Shown in pieces: positions 1-9,112 of a stretch of 64,000 bases of DNA. Each line of letters opens with the position of its first letter. Within the stretch, counting starts at the first letter, position 1. The notes beneath the pieces were generated by a model. That model ran no database searches. It had not been told where the DNA came from and saw only the letters and a program-made list of their open reading frames with translations. Origin of the DNA: Alkalibacter sp964582705 (lineage in GTDB: Bacteria > Bacillota > Clostridia > Eubacteriales > Alkalibacteraceae); the NCBI GenBank assembly GCA_964582705.1, contig CAZOTE010000001.1:1-64000 (forward strand). Reading direction: 5' to 3'. The translations under genes were made by a program, and so were the position numbers.

Positions 1-2
1 AC

Positions 3-1337
3 GACTTCAACTCATCCATACATTTTGACAACATACTTTATCCTTATGATATCAAGGGAAGCATCGCCCATGCCAAGATGCTTGGAAAACAAAAGATCAT
101 TTCCTCTGAGGAAAGCGCGGCAATTATTGAAGGGCTTAAGGAAATCTTAAAAGATATCCAATGCGGCAAAGTGGAGTTTGATATTTCCGCCGAAGATATT
201 CACATGAACGTGGAGAAGCTTCTAATAGAAAAAATAGGCGATACGGGCAAGAAGCTGCATACAGGCAGAAGCAGAAACGACCAGGTTGCTCTAGATATGA
301 GGATGTACGTCAAAGACCAGATAAAATCCATAGATGCCATGCTCCACAGCCTCCAGCAGGTGCTTTTGGACTTGGCAGTAGAACACAAAAAAACCATTAT
401 GCCGGGATACACTCATCTTCAAAAGGCGCAGCCTGTAACTTTGGCTCATCATTTGAGCGCGTATTTCGAAATGTTCAAGAGGGACCGGGCAAGGCTTGCC
501 GACTGCTATGTTCGTGCGGACATCATGCCTCTTGGATCAAGCGCCTTAGCCGGAACTACTTACGATCTAGACAGAGAAATGGTAGCTGACCTCCTGGATT
601 TTAAATCTGTTACTTTAAACAGCATGGACGGAGTATCCGACAGGGACTACTGCATAGAGTTTTTAAGCGCGCTGTCCATGATCATAATGCATTTAAGCAG
701 GTTTAGCGAAGAAATAATCCTTTGGTGCTCTGACGAGTTCAACTTCATCAAGCTGGATGATGCCTACAGCACAGGTAGCAGCATCATGCCCCAGAAGAAA
801 AACCCTGATATTGCTGAGCTTGTAAGGGGAAAGACGGGAAGGGTTTACGGACATTTGATGGGACTTTTGACCACGATGAAAGGTATCCCCCTGGCCTACA
901 ACAAGGACATGCAAGAGGACAAGGAGGCTGTGTTCGACGGAGTAAAAACCATATCTATGTGTCTTCCCATATTTACGGACATGGTAAAGACCATGAATGT
1001 AAACAAGAAAGTCATGTACGAGGGAGCCAAGAAGGCATTCACCAATGCCACGGATGCGGCAGACTGGCTCGTAAAAAAAGACATGCCTTTTAGGGAAGCC
1101 CACTCAATAATCGGAAAGCTTGTATTGTACTGCATAGAAAAGGGCAAAAACATCGAGGATCTGGCCCTTGAAGAATTCAAGGAAATATCGCCTGTTTTCG
1201 ACGAGACCATATACGATCATATCACCATCGAAGCTTGCGTCAACAATCGAAAAGTAATCGGCGGACCATCTATAGAAAGCATGGAGAAGGTATTGTTTAT
1301 AAATCGAAATTATCTTCTTGAAAATACGCCTAAATAA
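3..1337 (+). CDS. argH: argininosuccinate lyase, 5' end cut by window
   Basis: Argininosuccinate lyase releases arginine and fumarate from argininosuccinate, the last step of arginine synthesis in the cytoplasm. The reading frame is open from base 3 and continues the family N-terminus upstream of the first ATG at 78 (residues FNSSIHFDNILYPYD are encoded before it), so the ATG at 78 is internal and the true start lies outside the window. The fumarase/aspartase superfamily signature GSSIMPQKKNPD is at about 774-810, with the HTGRSRNDQ substrate loop near 258-285. The 444 visible residues suggest only some 15-20 are missing. It ends at a strong hairpin shared with the convergent gltX. argG would be expected just upstream (inference). 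Confidence 0.97.
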   Translation, partial: DFNSSIHFDNILYPYDIKGSIAHAKMLGKQKIISSEESAAIIEGLKEILKDIQCGKVEFDISAEDIHMNVEKLLIEKIGDTGKKLHTGRSRNDQVALDMRMYVKDQIKSIDAMLHSLQQVLLDLAVEHKKTIMPGYTHLQKAQPVTLAHHLSAYFEMFKRDRARLADCYVRADIMPLGSSALAGTTYDLDREMVADLLDFKSVTLNSMDGVSDRDYCIEFLSALSMIIMHLSRFSEEIILWCSDEFNFIKLDDAYSTGSSIMPQKKNPDIAELVRGKTGRVYGHLMGLLTTMKGIPLAYNKDMQEDKEAVFDGVKTISMCLPIFTDMVKTMNVNKKVMYEGAKKAFTNATDAADWLVKKDMPFREAHSIIGKLVLYCIEKGKNIEDLALEEFKEISPVFDETIYDHITIEACVNNRKVIGGPSIESMEKVLFINRNYLLENTPK

Positions 1338-1342
1338 AACCA

Positions 1343-1379
1343 GCTGCACTTTACAAAGAGTAAAGTGCAGCCTTTTTTT
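1343..1379. terminator. bidirectional terminator between argH and gltX
   Basis: A 12-bp stem (1343-1354 with 1360-1371) with a 5-base loop is followed by seven Ts on the plus strand. On the minus strand the same hairpin is followed by a TTTTATTT run, so it can end both argH and the convergent gltX, whose stop codon sits in the T tract. Confidence 0.9.
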
Positions 1380-2844
1380 AAATCTTTCTGAAGTTTTCAA
1401 ATCTTTTTATTACTTCTTCCTTCCCAAGGATGCTCATGATTTTCATTAGATCTGATCCGTGCATCTGTCGGGTCGCTATTATCCTGGCAGGCATAAACAG
1501 GCTCTTTCCTTTGATGCCCTTTTCCTTTTGAATCTCTTTAAATACTTTCTTTAATGCTTCCGGCGTGAATTCGTCTAATTTTTCCATTTTTTCTACCGCC
1601 GATTCAGCAAGAACAGGGGTCGTGTCCAGCTGGAGCATTTCCCTCATTTCATCGGTTACTTCACCATCGTATTCGAAGAGATTTTTCATTTCAGTTTTTA
1701 TATCCGAGAACTTGTCCATCTTTTCTTTAAATGCATCCACTATCTTCTCAAAGTATGTAAAATCAGCTTCAAATTGCTCATCAGTGACATATCCGGTTTC
1801 CATCATGAAAGGAGCGCACAGCTTTGTCAGTTCTTCTGTCGGGAGCTTCCTCAAATATTCCCCATTCATCCAGTTGAGCTTGTTTACGTCAAATACAGCA
1901 CCTGACTTGTTCACCCTCTTGACATCGAAATGGGCTATAAGCTCCTCCATGGAAAATATCTCTTCGTTCACATCCGGACTCCACCCCAGTAGGGCGATGT
2001 AGTTTATCAAGGCTGCCGGCAGGTACCCTTTCGCCAGAAAATCTTCTACTGCCACATCTCCCTGCCTTTTGCTGAGCTTTTTCTTATCAGCATTCAGTAT
2101 GTTTGGCAGATGGACATACGTAGGTTTTTCCCAACCGAATGCTTCGTATAGCAAAACGTGCTTTGGGGTAGAAGGCAGCCATTCCTCTCCCCTTATCACA
2201 TGGGTAATGCCCATTAAGTGATCGTCTATCACTACTGCAAAGTGATACGTGGGGAAACCATCCGATTTTATCAATACCTGATCGTCAACCTCGTCGCTAT
2301 TTATATTTATATCCCCTCTTACTTCATCATAAAAGCTTATAATTGAATTTTCCGGCATCCTGAGCCTGATGACATATTCCTCGCCAGCTGCAACCCTTCT
2401 TTGAACCTCTTCCTTGGAAAGGTTTCTGCAGTGACCGTCGTATTTTGGAGTCATGTTTTCACGGCGCTGATTTTCACGCACCTCTTCCAGCCTTTCCTTT
2501 GAACAGAAGCAGTGATATGCATGCTTGTCTTCCAGGAGATCACTTAAGTATTTTTTGTATATGTCCAGTCTTTCTGACTGTATATAAGGACCATACTCTC
2601 CCTTTTGGACCAATTTTCCATTATCAAAAGTAGGTCCCTCGTCGTGAACAAGCCCAGTCTTTTCCAGGCATTCTATTAAGTTGACCATCGAATCCTCAAC
2701 CAACCTCTTTTGATCCGTATCCTCTATCCTTAAGACGTATGAACCGTTGTTTTTCTTAGCGAACAAATAATTGTAAAGCGCGGTCCTCAGGGATCCTATA
2801 TGCACATATCCGGTAGGACTTGGCGCAAATCTAACTCTAACCAT
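1378..2844 (-). CDS. gltX: glutamyl-tRNA synthetase
   Basis: Charges tRNA-Glu with glutamate (class I aminoacyl-tRNA synthetase, cytoplasm). The N-terminus RFAPSPTGYVHIGSLRTALYN carries the HIGH-type motif at residues 15-18, and the KMSKS-type loop appears as KLSKRQG near residue 256. At 488 residues it has the normal bacterial length including the anticodon-binding helical domains. The ATG at 2844 is preceded by a good TAGGAGG site. It is the last gene of a minus-strand run rodA-radical SAM-DUF2344-gltX, separated from the DUF2344 gene by only about 20 bases. Whether it also charges tRNA-Gln cannot be judged from sequence alone. Confidence 0.97.
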   Translation of the reverse strand: MVRVRFAPSPTGYVHIGSLRTALYNYLFAKKNNGSYVLRIEDTDQKRLVEDSMVNLIECLEKTGLVHDEGPTFDNGKLVQKGEYGPYIQSERLDIYKKYLSDLLEDKHAYHCFCSKERLEEVRENQRRENMTPKYDGHCRNLSKEEVQRRVAAGEEYVIRLRMPENSIISFYDEVRGDININSDEVDDQVLIKSDGFPTYHFAVVIDDHLMGITHVIRGEEWLPSTPKHVLLYEAFGWEKPTYVHLPNILNADKKKLSKRQGDVAVEDFLAKGYLPAALINYIALLGWSPDVNEEIFSMEELIAHFDVKRVNKSGAVFDVNKLNWMNGEYLRKLPTEELTKLCAPFMMETGYVTDEQFEADFTYFEKIVDAFKEKMDKFSDIKTEMKNLFEYDGEVTDEMREMLQLDTTPVLAESAVEKMEKLDEFTPEALKKVFKEIQKEKGIKGKSLFMPARIIATRQMHGSDLMKIMSILGKEEVIKRFENFRKI

Positions 2845-2863
2845 CGTATTACCTCCTAAAAAA

Positions 2864-3547
2864 TTAAATTAGCTCTTCTCCATTGACCTTTCCTAAAAAC
2901 AACCTGTGGTAGACGCACCCATGCTCCTGATCAAAAAGGCTCTTCTCAGGATCTATCTTATCTAAAACCACTTCAGGCCTCAGGTTTTCCTTGCTGCCCG
3001 TCGCTAGTCTCGCTATAATATTCACCTTTAGTCCTTCTGTATTTGCGGAGAGTTCCTTGATAAGGGGCCTTATCTCCTTGTCAGACCACTTGCCTTTTTT
3101 GTTTCTCTTTCTGTAAACTATGCTTTCACTTTCCAAAATCGACTTTAACTGATCATATAACCGCTCCACTTCCCCAGAAGCATTTAAAAGACAGGTTACT
3201 TGATAGACGCTCTCTTCAATCAAAGACGTAAGAGATGGGAGTTTTTCTTCCGTTACTATTGCTTTCAATGCCGTAAACCCTTTAGGAGCAGACTCATTCA
3301 TGCTCCCAACCAGCAATACCGGGTCTATGCTTTCCATAAGTTCTACATCCACATACTCACAATCCGATGTCAACCCAACTCCCATGGCCATGGCAAATGC
3401 CAGTTTAGGGTGGGGATTGAATCCCTCGCTGTATTTCATTGGAACTTCGGCACGCCTTAAAATCCTCTGAACCATCCTCTGCATGTCAAGATGTGAAATA
3501 TAACGTATATCCGCTTCTCTTTTAAACTTTATCCTTGCTGTATACAC
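2864..3547 (-). CDS. DUF2344 / TIGR03936 family radical-SAM-linked protein
   Basis: About 227 residues beginning VYTARIKFKREADIRYISHLD, the N-terminal signature of the TIGR03936 (DUF2344) family, which occurs directly downstream of TIGR03960 radical SAM proteins in many anaerobes; no biochemical role is established. I place the start at the GTG at 3547 because GGGTGG lies 6-7 bases upstream; an in-frame ATG at 3583 would lengthen it without a good ribosome site. It overlaps the 3' end of the radical SAM gene by 26 bases, so the two are probably translationally coupled. The family is usually followed by ribonuclease G and the L21/L27 ribosomal protein genes; here gltX follows instead. Confidence 0.85.
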   Translation of the reverse strand: MYTARIKFKREADIRYISHLDMQRMVQRILRRAEVPMKYSEGFNPHPKLAFAMAMGVGLTSDCEYVDVELMESIDPVLLVGSMNESAPKGFTALKAIVTEEKLPSLTSLIEESVYQVTCLLNASGEVERLYDQLKSILESESIVYRKRNKKGKWSDKEIRPLIKELSANTEGLKVNIIARLATGSKENLRPEVVLDKIDPEKSLFDQEHGCVYHRLFLGKVNGEELI

Positions 3548-5378
3548 GACATTTCCACCCTTCTTCAAAGTCGTTGAACCCACAATTTACGCATCTGTAT
3601 TTGCAAAAGGGCGTAAGCTCTTCATTTAGAGCCTTATCATACTCTTTGACCAAGAATGATTTTGTCACCCCAATGTCGATAAAATCCCATGGGAAAAGCT
3701 CATCGAACCCTCTTTTTCTCGTGGTGTAAAAATCAGGATCAATTCCCGCTTCAACAAAAGCTTCCAGCCAATTTTCGTATTTGAAGGAATCCTTCCATCC
3801 GTCTGCCTTGCAACCTTTTTTAAATGCCCTGTAAATCACATCGGAAAGCTTTCTGTCTCCCCTTGCGAATACTCCTTCAAGGCGGCTGACGTGAGGATCG
3901 TGCCAACTATAGTCGATCGCTTTGCTTCTCATGTTTTTAATTATATGCCGCTGCTTATCCGCAATTTCCTCTACGCTGTCCTGGGCTACCCATTGAAACG
4001 GAGTAAAAGCTTTAGGTACGAATGAAGACGTGCTGACGACAATCTTGATTTTCCTGTTTTTCTTTTCGCTGACTGTCTGATTGTATGAGTCCAAGACCTT
4101 AAACGCCATATCGGTGATTCCATCCAGGTCTTCTCTAGTCTCTGTTGGCAATCCTATCATGAAATATAACTTCACATGACCCCATCCGAGATTAAAGGCT
4201 TCACTAACAGACTGGATAAGATCTTCTTCCGTGACGCCTTTGTTAATTACATCCCGCATCCTCTGAGTGCCCGCCTCCGGGGCAAATGTAAGTCCGGTCT
4301 TTCTTACCTTTTGGATTTTTTCCGCAGTCTTGATGGAAAAACTATCTATCCTAAGTGATGGAAGTCCGACTGAGATCCTCTTGCTTTGGTATTTTTCAAG
4401 CAGGTAGTCCGTCAATTCGGGAAGGCATGAATAATCCATGGTGGAAAGTGAAGACAGGGATATTTCCTCATACCCTGTGTTCTTAATAAGATTATCGGCA
4501 TTTTTCTTAAGCGTATCAAGGCTTTTCTCCCTAAGAGGTCTGTAAAGCATCCCTGCTTGACAGAACCTGCACCCTCTTGTGCATCCCCTAAAAAGCTCTA
4601 GCATGCTCCTGTCGTGTACTATTTCAATGTATGGCACTATAAATCTATCCGGGTAGTATACCTTATCCAAATCCTTAACGAACCGTTTCTTGACCGACTT
4701 GGGAATTCCCTCATGGAACGGATTGAAGCTTTTTAACGTACCGTCTTCGTGATATAGGGCTTCATACAGTGCCGGTACGTATACCCCTTGGATTGCCGCT
4801 GCTTTTCTAAGAAAATCCGCCTTGATGTAATTGTCCCTTTCCTTCTCGTAAAGGTCTAATATCTCTTGGATGACTTCTTCTCCCTCGCCGATTACGATTA
4901 AATCTGCAAAATCAGCAACAGGCTCCGGATTATATGCGCATGGTCCTCCAAAGACCACCAAAGGATCCTTCTCAGTTCTGTCTTTGGAATATACAGGTAT
5001 TCCGCCCATATCCAGCATGTTCAATATGTTTGTATAACTCATTTCGTACTGAAGGGTAAACCCAACAAAATCAAATTTGCTCAGCGGAGTCCTGGTTTCA
5101 ATTGAAAACAACGGAATATCCTTTTCTTTTAGGATTGACTCCATATCAGGATAAAGCGCAAAAACTCTTTCGCAATACGTCTTATCTCTTTCATTTAATA
5201 AATGATACAGTATTTTGATTCCCAGGTGGGACATACCCACCTCGTATACATCAGGAAATGCCATGCAAAACCTTATCATGTCTTGACTAATTTCTTTTTT
5301 TACACTATTGATCTCATTGCCAACGTATCTTGCAGGCGTTTCAACCTTTGGCAAAATACTGTCGATTATATTATCCAT
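3522..5378 (-). CDS. TIGR03960 family B12-binding-type radical SAM protein
   Basis: About 618 residues. The radical SAM cysteine motif is visible as CTRGCRFC (CxxxCxxC) roughly 275 residues in, preceded by a B12-binding-like N-terminal region (QYEMSYTNILNML, VFGGPCAYNPEP). The C-terminus ends in a Cys-rich segment (CKYRCVNCGFND) that may bind metal. The family probably modifies tRNA or ribosome-linked substrates given its usual neighbours, but the reaction is unknown. The second ATG (5378) is preferred over 5396 because AAAGGAA lies 7 bases upstream of it. It follows rodA by under 50 bases and overlaps the DUF2344 gene, indicating one operon. Confidence 0.88.
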   Translation of the reverse strand: MDNIIDSILPKVETPARYVGNEINSVKKEISQDMIRFCMAFPDVYEVGMSHLGIKILYHLLNERDKTYCERVFALYPDMESILKEKDIPLFSIETRTPLSKFDFVGFTLQYEMSYTNILNMLDMGGIPVYSKDRTEKDPLVVFGGPCAYNPEPVADFADLIVIGEGEEVIQEILDLYEKERDNYIKADFLRKAAAIQGVYVPALYEALYHEDGTLKSFNPFHEGIPKSVKKRFVKDLDKVYYPDRFIVPYIEIVHDRSMLELFRGCTRGCRFCQAGMLYRPLREKSLDTLKKNADNLIKNTGYEEISLSSLSTMDYSCLPELTDYLLEKYQSKRISVGLPSLRIDSFSIKTAEKIQKVRKTGLTFAPEAGTQRMRDVINKGVTEEDLIQSVSEAFNLGWGHVKLYFMIGLPTETREDLDGITDMAFKVLDSYNQTVSEKKNRKIKIVVSTSSFVPKAFTPFQWVAQDSVEEIADKQRHIIKNMRSKAIDYSWHDPHVSRLEGVFARGDRKLSDVIYRAFKKGCKADGWKDSFKYENWLEAFVEAGIDPDFYTTRKRGFDELFPWDFIDIGVTKSFLVKEYDKALNEELTPFCKYRCVNCGFNDFEEGWKCRVYSKDKV

Positions 5379-5421
5379 CCCATGTTTCCTTTCCATTATC
5401 CCGCTATATTAAGCAGTTTCG

Positions 5422-6543
5422 TTAAAAATTTATGCTGTGTCTTCGCATATGAACGCCCAACACGAGCCCTACGGCAATTAAATTCGTCATAAGCGAACTT
5501 CCCCCGTAGCTCAAAAAAGGCAAAGTTATTCCCGTTATGGGCATGAGCCCCAATGTCATTCCAATGTTTTCAAAAATTTGAAATGCAAACATAAAAAACA
5601 CTCCTACTATTATCAAGGTTCCGAACTCGTCCTTGGCAGCTCTGGCATCCTTTAAGAGCCTAAACAGCATCAATCCGAACAACAGAACTACGACAGAACC
5701 TCCTACAAAACCTGCAGACTCCGATATTACCGAAAATATAAAATCAGTCCATTGGGCTGGAAGGTAGTTCAAACTGGTCATCGTATTTTGGGCATTTAGG
5801 CCTTTCCCAAAAACCTCTCCCGATCCGACGGTTATAATAGACTGTATCGTATGATATCCCTGTCCCAAAGGATCTAGCGTAGGATTCAGGAAGTATATGA
5901 TCCTGTTCTTTTGGTAATCCTCCATCATGAAATTCCACAATATAGGAGCAATTACTATTATCGCGCCCAACGCTCCAAATACTATTTTCATATTAATGCC
6001 CGCAACAAATACCATCCCCGAAGCGATGACTATGTATACGAGGGATTGCCCCAGGTCAGGCTGTATGAAAACCAGGGAAACGAAGGACAGCACCGCAGCA
6101 AAAATCACCAGGATATCAAATATGCTGTTTAATTTGTTTTTCCTTATCTCCAGTATCTTTGCCATCACTATGATGAACCCGATTTTAACGATCTCAGACG
6201 TCTGGAATTCCATAAAGCCCATGTTAATCCATCTTCGACTGCCTTTGTTGACTATCCCCAGTCCTGGAACATAGACAGCCAGAAGAAGAAGTATGCATAC
6301 GGCAAATATCAAAATCCAGTGCCTCCCAAGAACCTTGTAGTCTATGGACATTACTATCAGCATACCAATCAAGCCCAGACTGAGAGCTACTGCTTGCCTT
6401 AATATAAAATCCGCTGAATCTCCGGCTAGAAAATTATCTGTATTCGTAGCTACGCCTATGGCGGCTATCCCTATTGAGCTCAAAAGCAGCACTACCACCA
6501 ATAGCACGTAATCCACATTCTTAAGGTAAGAAATCAATTTCAT
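5422..6543 (-). CDS. rodA: RodA/FtsW (SEDS) peptidoglycan glycosyltransferase, copy 1
   Basis: About 373 residues with roughly ten membrane segments. It carries SEDS family hallmarks: PDLGQSLVY in the middle, the LNYLPAQWTDFIFSVISE segment in the large extracytoplasmic loop, and GITLPFLSYGGSSLM near the C-terminus. SEDS proteins polymerise lipid II into glycan strands in partnership with a class B PBP; RodA-type members drive cell elongation. The ATG at 6543 follows AGAGGTG, so the upstream in-frame ATG at 6564 is less likely. It is a close tandem paralogue of the gene at 6682-7803 and begins the rodA-radical SAM-DUF2344-gltX transcript. Confidence 0.92.
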   Translation of the reverse strand: MKLISYLKNVDYVLLVVVLLLSSIGIAAIGVATNTDNFLAGDSADFILRQAVALSLGLIGMLIVMSIDYKVLGRHWILIFAVCILLLLAVYVPGLGIVNKGSRRWINMGFMEFQTSEIVKIGFIIVMAKILEIRKNKLNSIFDILVIFAAVLSFVSLVFIQPDLGQSLVYIVIASGMVFVAGINMKIVFGALGAIIVIAPILWNFMMEDYQKNRIIYFLNPTLDPLGQGYHTIQSIITVGSGEVFGKGLNAQNTMTSLNYLPAQWTDFIFSVISESAGFVGGSVVVLLFGLMLFRLLKDARAAKDEFGTLIIVGVFFMFAFQIFENIGMTLGLMPITGITLPFLSYGGSSLMTNLIAVGLVLGVHMRRHSINF

Positions 6544-6619
6544 AAAACACCTCTTTTTCTCCATTGCCTCTGATTATACGGCTGACTTTCAGAATCAATT
6601 TTGAGTTTTGCCAAAGGTT

Positions 6620-6632
6620 GATTATACCACAA
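6620..6632 (-). promoter_or_regulatory. extended -10 promoter of rodA copy 1
   Basis: The minus strand reads TTGTGGTATAATC, an extended -10 element (TGGTATAAT) with no convincing -35. The same 13 bases occur upstream of the paralogue at 7833-7845, so the promoter core was copied together with the gene or conserved after it. Confidence 0.6.
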
Positions 6633-6645
6633 CTTTAGAAATTTT

Positions 6646-6673
6646 AAAAAAGCCTCCCGATCTTTCGGCAGGC
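6646..6673 (-). terminator. terminator of rodA copy 2
   Basis: Minus-strand hairpin with GCCT and CCGA paired to AGGC and TCGG (one mismatch, AAGA loop), followed by six Ts. It lies 9 bases past the copy 2 stop codon and separates the two paralogues into different transcripts. Confidence 0.8.
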
Positions 6674-6681
6674 TCATAGCT

Positions 6682-7803
6682 TTAGAAGCTGATATGATGC
6701 CTTCTCATATGAACATTCAAAACCAATCCTACGGCAAATAAATTTGTCATCAGCGAGCTTCCCCCGTAGCTCAAGAACGGAAGCGTAATGCCGGTAATAG
6801 GCATTATTCCCATAGTCATGCCTATATTTTCAAATATCTGAAATAAAAACATGAAAAAGACTCCTGATACGATCAAAGTCCCGAACTCGTCCTTTGCATT
6901 TTTTGCATCCTTTAACAACCTGAATAAAAAAATCCCTAAAAGCATTACTACTATGGATGCACCTGCAAACCCCGCTGTTTCAGATATGACCGAGAAAATA
7001 AAATCCGTCCATTGAGCAGGAAGGTAGTTAAGTTTCGTCATTGTATTTTCAGCATATACTCCCTTTCCGAAGACCTCTCCCGAACCGATTGCTATCATGG
7101 ACTGCAGCGCATGGTAACCATCTCCTAGAGGGTCGTTGGCGGGATTGAAAAATGTGATTATCCTTTTTTTCTGGTAATCCTGCATAAAATAGTTCCACAT
7201 GATGGGAAATCCAACTATTATGGCGCCGAAGACACCATAAACATATCTTATGTCAATTCCCGCCATAAAAAGCATCCCCGCGGCGATGACTACAAACACG
7301 AGAGCCTGGCCTAAATCCCCCTGTAAAAGGACAACGGATATGGGGATTGATATGAAGGCCACCAGAATCATAACATCTACTATGTTGCTGAGTTTATTTT
7401 TTCTTATCTCAAGAAGCTTGGCGAATGCAACTATAAAGCCCAGCTTTGCGATTTCCGAAGTTTGCAGATCCATAAATCCCAAGCTGATCCAGCCTCTAGT
7501 CCCTTTATTTACTATTCCCAAACCTGGAATGAAGACCAGCAGCAAGCTTATTACAGTCAAAACAAATATATGAACCCAGTATTGTCCCAAGGTTCTATAA
7601 TCCATTGCGATTATGACTAACAACCCAGTCAACCCTATGCCAAAGGCTACTATCTGTTTTATTATAAAAGTGGAAGGATCTCCTCCCACAAAATTTTCAG
7701 TATTCGTCGCTACGGTTATAGCCATCAAGCCGATTGAGAATAAAGCCATTACTACAAACAACAGCACGAAATCCATCTTTTTAAGGTATTTAACCCATTC
7801 CAT
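6682..7803 (-). CDS. rodA: RodA/FtsW (SEDS) peptidoglycan glycosyltransferase, copy 2
   Basis: About 373 residues, the same length as copy 1 and clearly homologous along its whole length (both have KYLK/SYLK-xxDxVLL starts, LNYLPAQWTDFIFSVISE and GITLPFLSYGGSSLMTNL). Function as for copy 1: membrane glycan polymerase of the elongation machinery. Of two adjacent ATGs the second (7803) has better spacing from GAGGTG. It has its own promoter and terminator, so it can be expressed separately from copy 1. Whether one copy has a specialised role, for example in sporulation or stress, cannot be told from the sequence. Confidence 0.92.
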   Translation of the reverse strand: MEWVKYLKKMDFVLLFVVMALFSIGLMAITVATNTENFVGGDPSTFIIKQIVAFGIGLTGLLVIIAMDYRTLGQYWVHIFVLTVISLLLVFIPGLGIVNKGTRGWISLGFMDLQTSEIAKLGFIVAFAKLLEIRKNKLSNIVDVMILVAFISIPISVVLLQGDLGQALVFVVIAAGMLFMAGIDIRYVYGVFGAIIVGFPIMWNYFMQDYQKKRIITFFNPANDPLGDGYHALQSMIAIGSGEVFGKGVYAENTMTKLNYLPAQWTDFIFSVISETAGFAGASIVVMLLGIFLFRLLKDAKNAKDEFGTLIVSGVFFMFLFQIFENIGMTMGIMPITGITLPFLSYGGSSLMTNLFAVGLVLNVHMRRHHISF

Positions 7804-7832
7804 CATTTCACCTCAAAGTTAATCAATCAAAG

Positions 7833-7845
7833 GATTATACCACAA
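7833..7845 (-). promoter_or_regulatory. extended -10 promoter of rodA copy 2
   Basis: Minus-strand TTGTGGTATAATC, identical over 13 bases to the element before copy 1. It lies just downstream of the aroE stop codon and about 30 bases before the rodA start. Confidence 0.6.
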
Positions 7846-7847
7846 AA

Positions 7848-8657
7848 TCATTCATCGTACATTAAATTCCAAGTTTTTTCGTATATTTTCTCTTTCACAT
7901 CCCATTCCACCTGGATATCATTCCAGATCTCTTCGCTTCTGATCGCCTGGCTTACAAGCATGAACAGCCCGTTTACCGCGGCAGCACCCTGTTTCTTAGC
8001 AAGAGCCATGAGCATGGTTTCTTTTGGGTTATAAATAAGGTCAACGACATGGGTAAACCCTGGGAGCTTATCTTCTGCTAAAGGTGACTGGCTTATATCC
8101 TTTGAGCTCATCCCCACCGGCGTGGTGTTGATGAGCACATGGGCAGATCCGGGCTTATAATCATTGTAATCAAGTATTTCGTAGCCCTTTATCCAATCTG
8201 ATTCCTTTTTTCTGCTTAAAAATATAATGTCTTTGGGATCATGGTTTATAAGATGATGATATACTCCTTTTGCAGCCCCTCCGGTACCTGCGATGGCAAA
8301 TACCTTGTTTTTGATTTCGATATGGAATTTTTCCAGTGTCTCCCCAAATCCATGTATATCCGTATTGTATCCGTATAGTTTCCCTCCAACGTTCTTAATG
8401 GTGTTTATTGCTCCTACTTCCAGAGCAGTTGAGTCAATTTCATCTAAAAACTCCATCACTTCAGTCTTGTATGGGATAGTCACATTGCATCCCTTGTAGC
8501 TTCTGATGATTTCCCCTACAGAGCTTTTAAAAACGTCCCTGGGTATTTCTTCTATGCCATAGTCTCCGTCAATTCCTGTAAGCTTGAAGAGCTCCTTGTG
8601 TATATAAGGAGAAAAGCTATAAGATAGCTTCTCTCCGATTAAACAAAATTTATTCAT
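7848..8657 (-). CDS. aroE: shikimate dehydrogenase
   Basis: Reduces 3-dehydroshikimate to shikimate with NADPH (aromatic amino acid pathway). The N-terminus reads CLIGEKLSYSFSPYIHKELF, matching the substrate-binding SxS-P motif; NTIKN-GKLYGYNTDIHGF contains the conserved GYNTD; the NADP-binding loop is GTGGAAKGVYHHL; and VDLIYNPKETMLM is the conserved C-terminal YxPxxT motif. Length 269 is normal. It starts with ATG at 8657 and is divergent from yerC. No terminator was recognised between it and rodA copy 2, so read-through into the rodA gene is possible. Confidence 0.95.
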   Translation of the reverse strand: MNKFCLIGEKLSYSFSPYIHKELFKLTGIDGDYGIEEIPRDVFKSSVGEIIRSYKGCNVTIPYKTEVMEFLDEIDSTALEVGAINTIKNVGGKLYGYNTDIHGFGETLEKFHIEIKNKVFAIAGTGGAAKGVYHHLINHDPKDIIFLSRKKESDWIKGYEILDYNDYKPGSAHVLINTTPVGMSSKDISQSPLAEDKLPGFTHVVDLIYNPKETMLMALAKKQGAAAVNGLFMLVSQAIRSEEIWNDIQVEWDVKEKIYEKTWNLMYDE

Positions 8658-8764
8658 TGAAGCGTAATCACCCTTTCTATTATCTCTTTGGTATTATTTG
8701 GTATTAAGCAACTGTCTCAATTCTATTATTCTATTGCAATTCTCTCCACATATCAATTTATTTC

Positions 8765-8793
8765 TTTACTACTTTACTGCAATAAAGTATAAT
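8765..8793 (+). promoter_or_regulatory. promoter of the yerC-like gene
   Basis: TTTACT, 17-base spacer, TATAAT (8788-8793), about 50 bases before the TTG start. Confidence 0.6.
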
Positions 8794-8842
8794 CTTCATA
8801 TAGTCACAACACCAAGACATCTATAATCTGGAGGTTATCGTT

Positions 8843-9112
8843 TTGAATAAAGAAAATTTAGATCTTTTATTAAAATGCCTGTCCGCTTTGGAATCTACTG
8901 ATGAAACCCTGTCATTTTTAGAAGATCTATGCACCATCAAGGAAATTGAGGATATGCAGCACAGGTTGGAAATCGCCCAGGGCCTCTTTAATGGAAAGAC
9001 ATTTTCTGAGGTCCAAGAGATAACCGGCGCCAGCTCCACCACAGTAAGCAGGGTAAGCAGATGCCTGAAATACGGAACCGGGTATAAGTCCATACTCGAA
9101 AAAATCAAATAG
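8843..9112 (+). CDS. YerC/YecD family TrpR-related protein
   Basis: 89 residues. The core IKEIEDMQHRLEIAQGLFNGKTFSEVQEITGASSTTVSRVSRCL is the helix-turn-helix of the TrpR/YerC family of small DNA-binding proteins widespread in Bacillota. Its ligand and target here are unknown. Translation starts at TTG (8843), fixed by a GGAGGT site at 8830-8835. Its 3' end overlaps that of the convergent nadE gene by eight bases. Confidence 0.9.
   Translation: MNKENLDLLLKCLSALESTDETLSFLEDLCTIKEIEDMQHRLEIAQGLFNGKTFSEVQEITGASSTTVSRVSRCLKYGTGYKSILEKIK

Noticed and set aside
78..80. ATG at 78 as the start of argH
   Set aside because: The frame is open to base 3 and encodes the conserved N-terminal argininosuccinate lyase sequence upstream, so this Met is internal.
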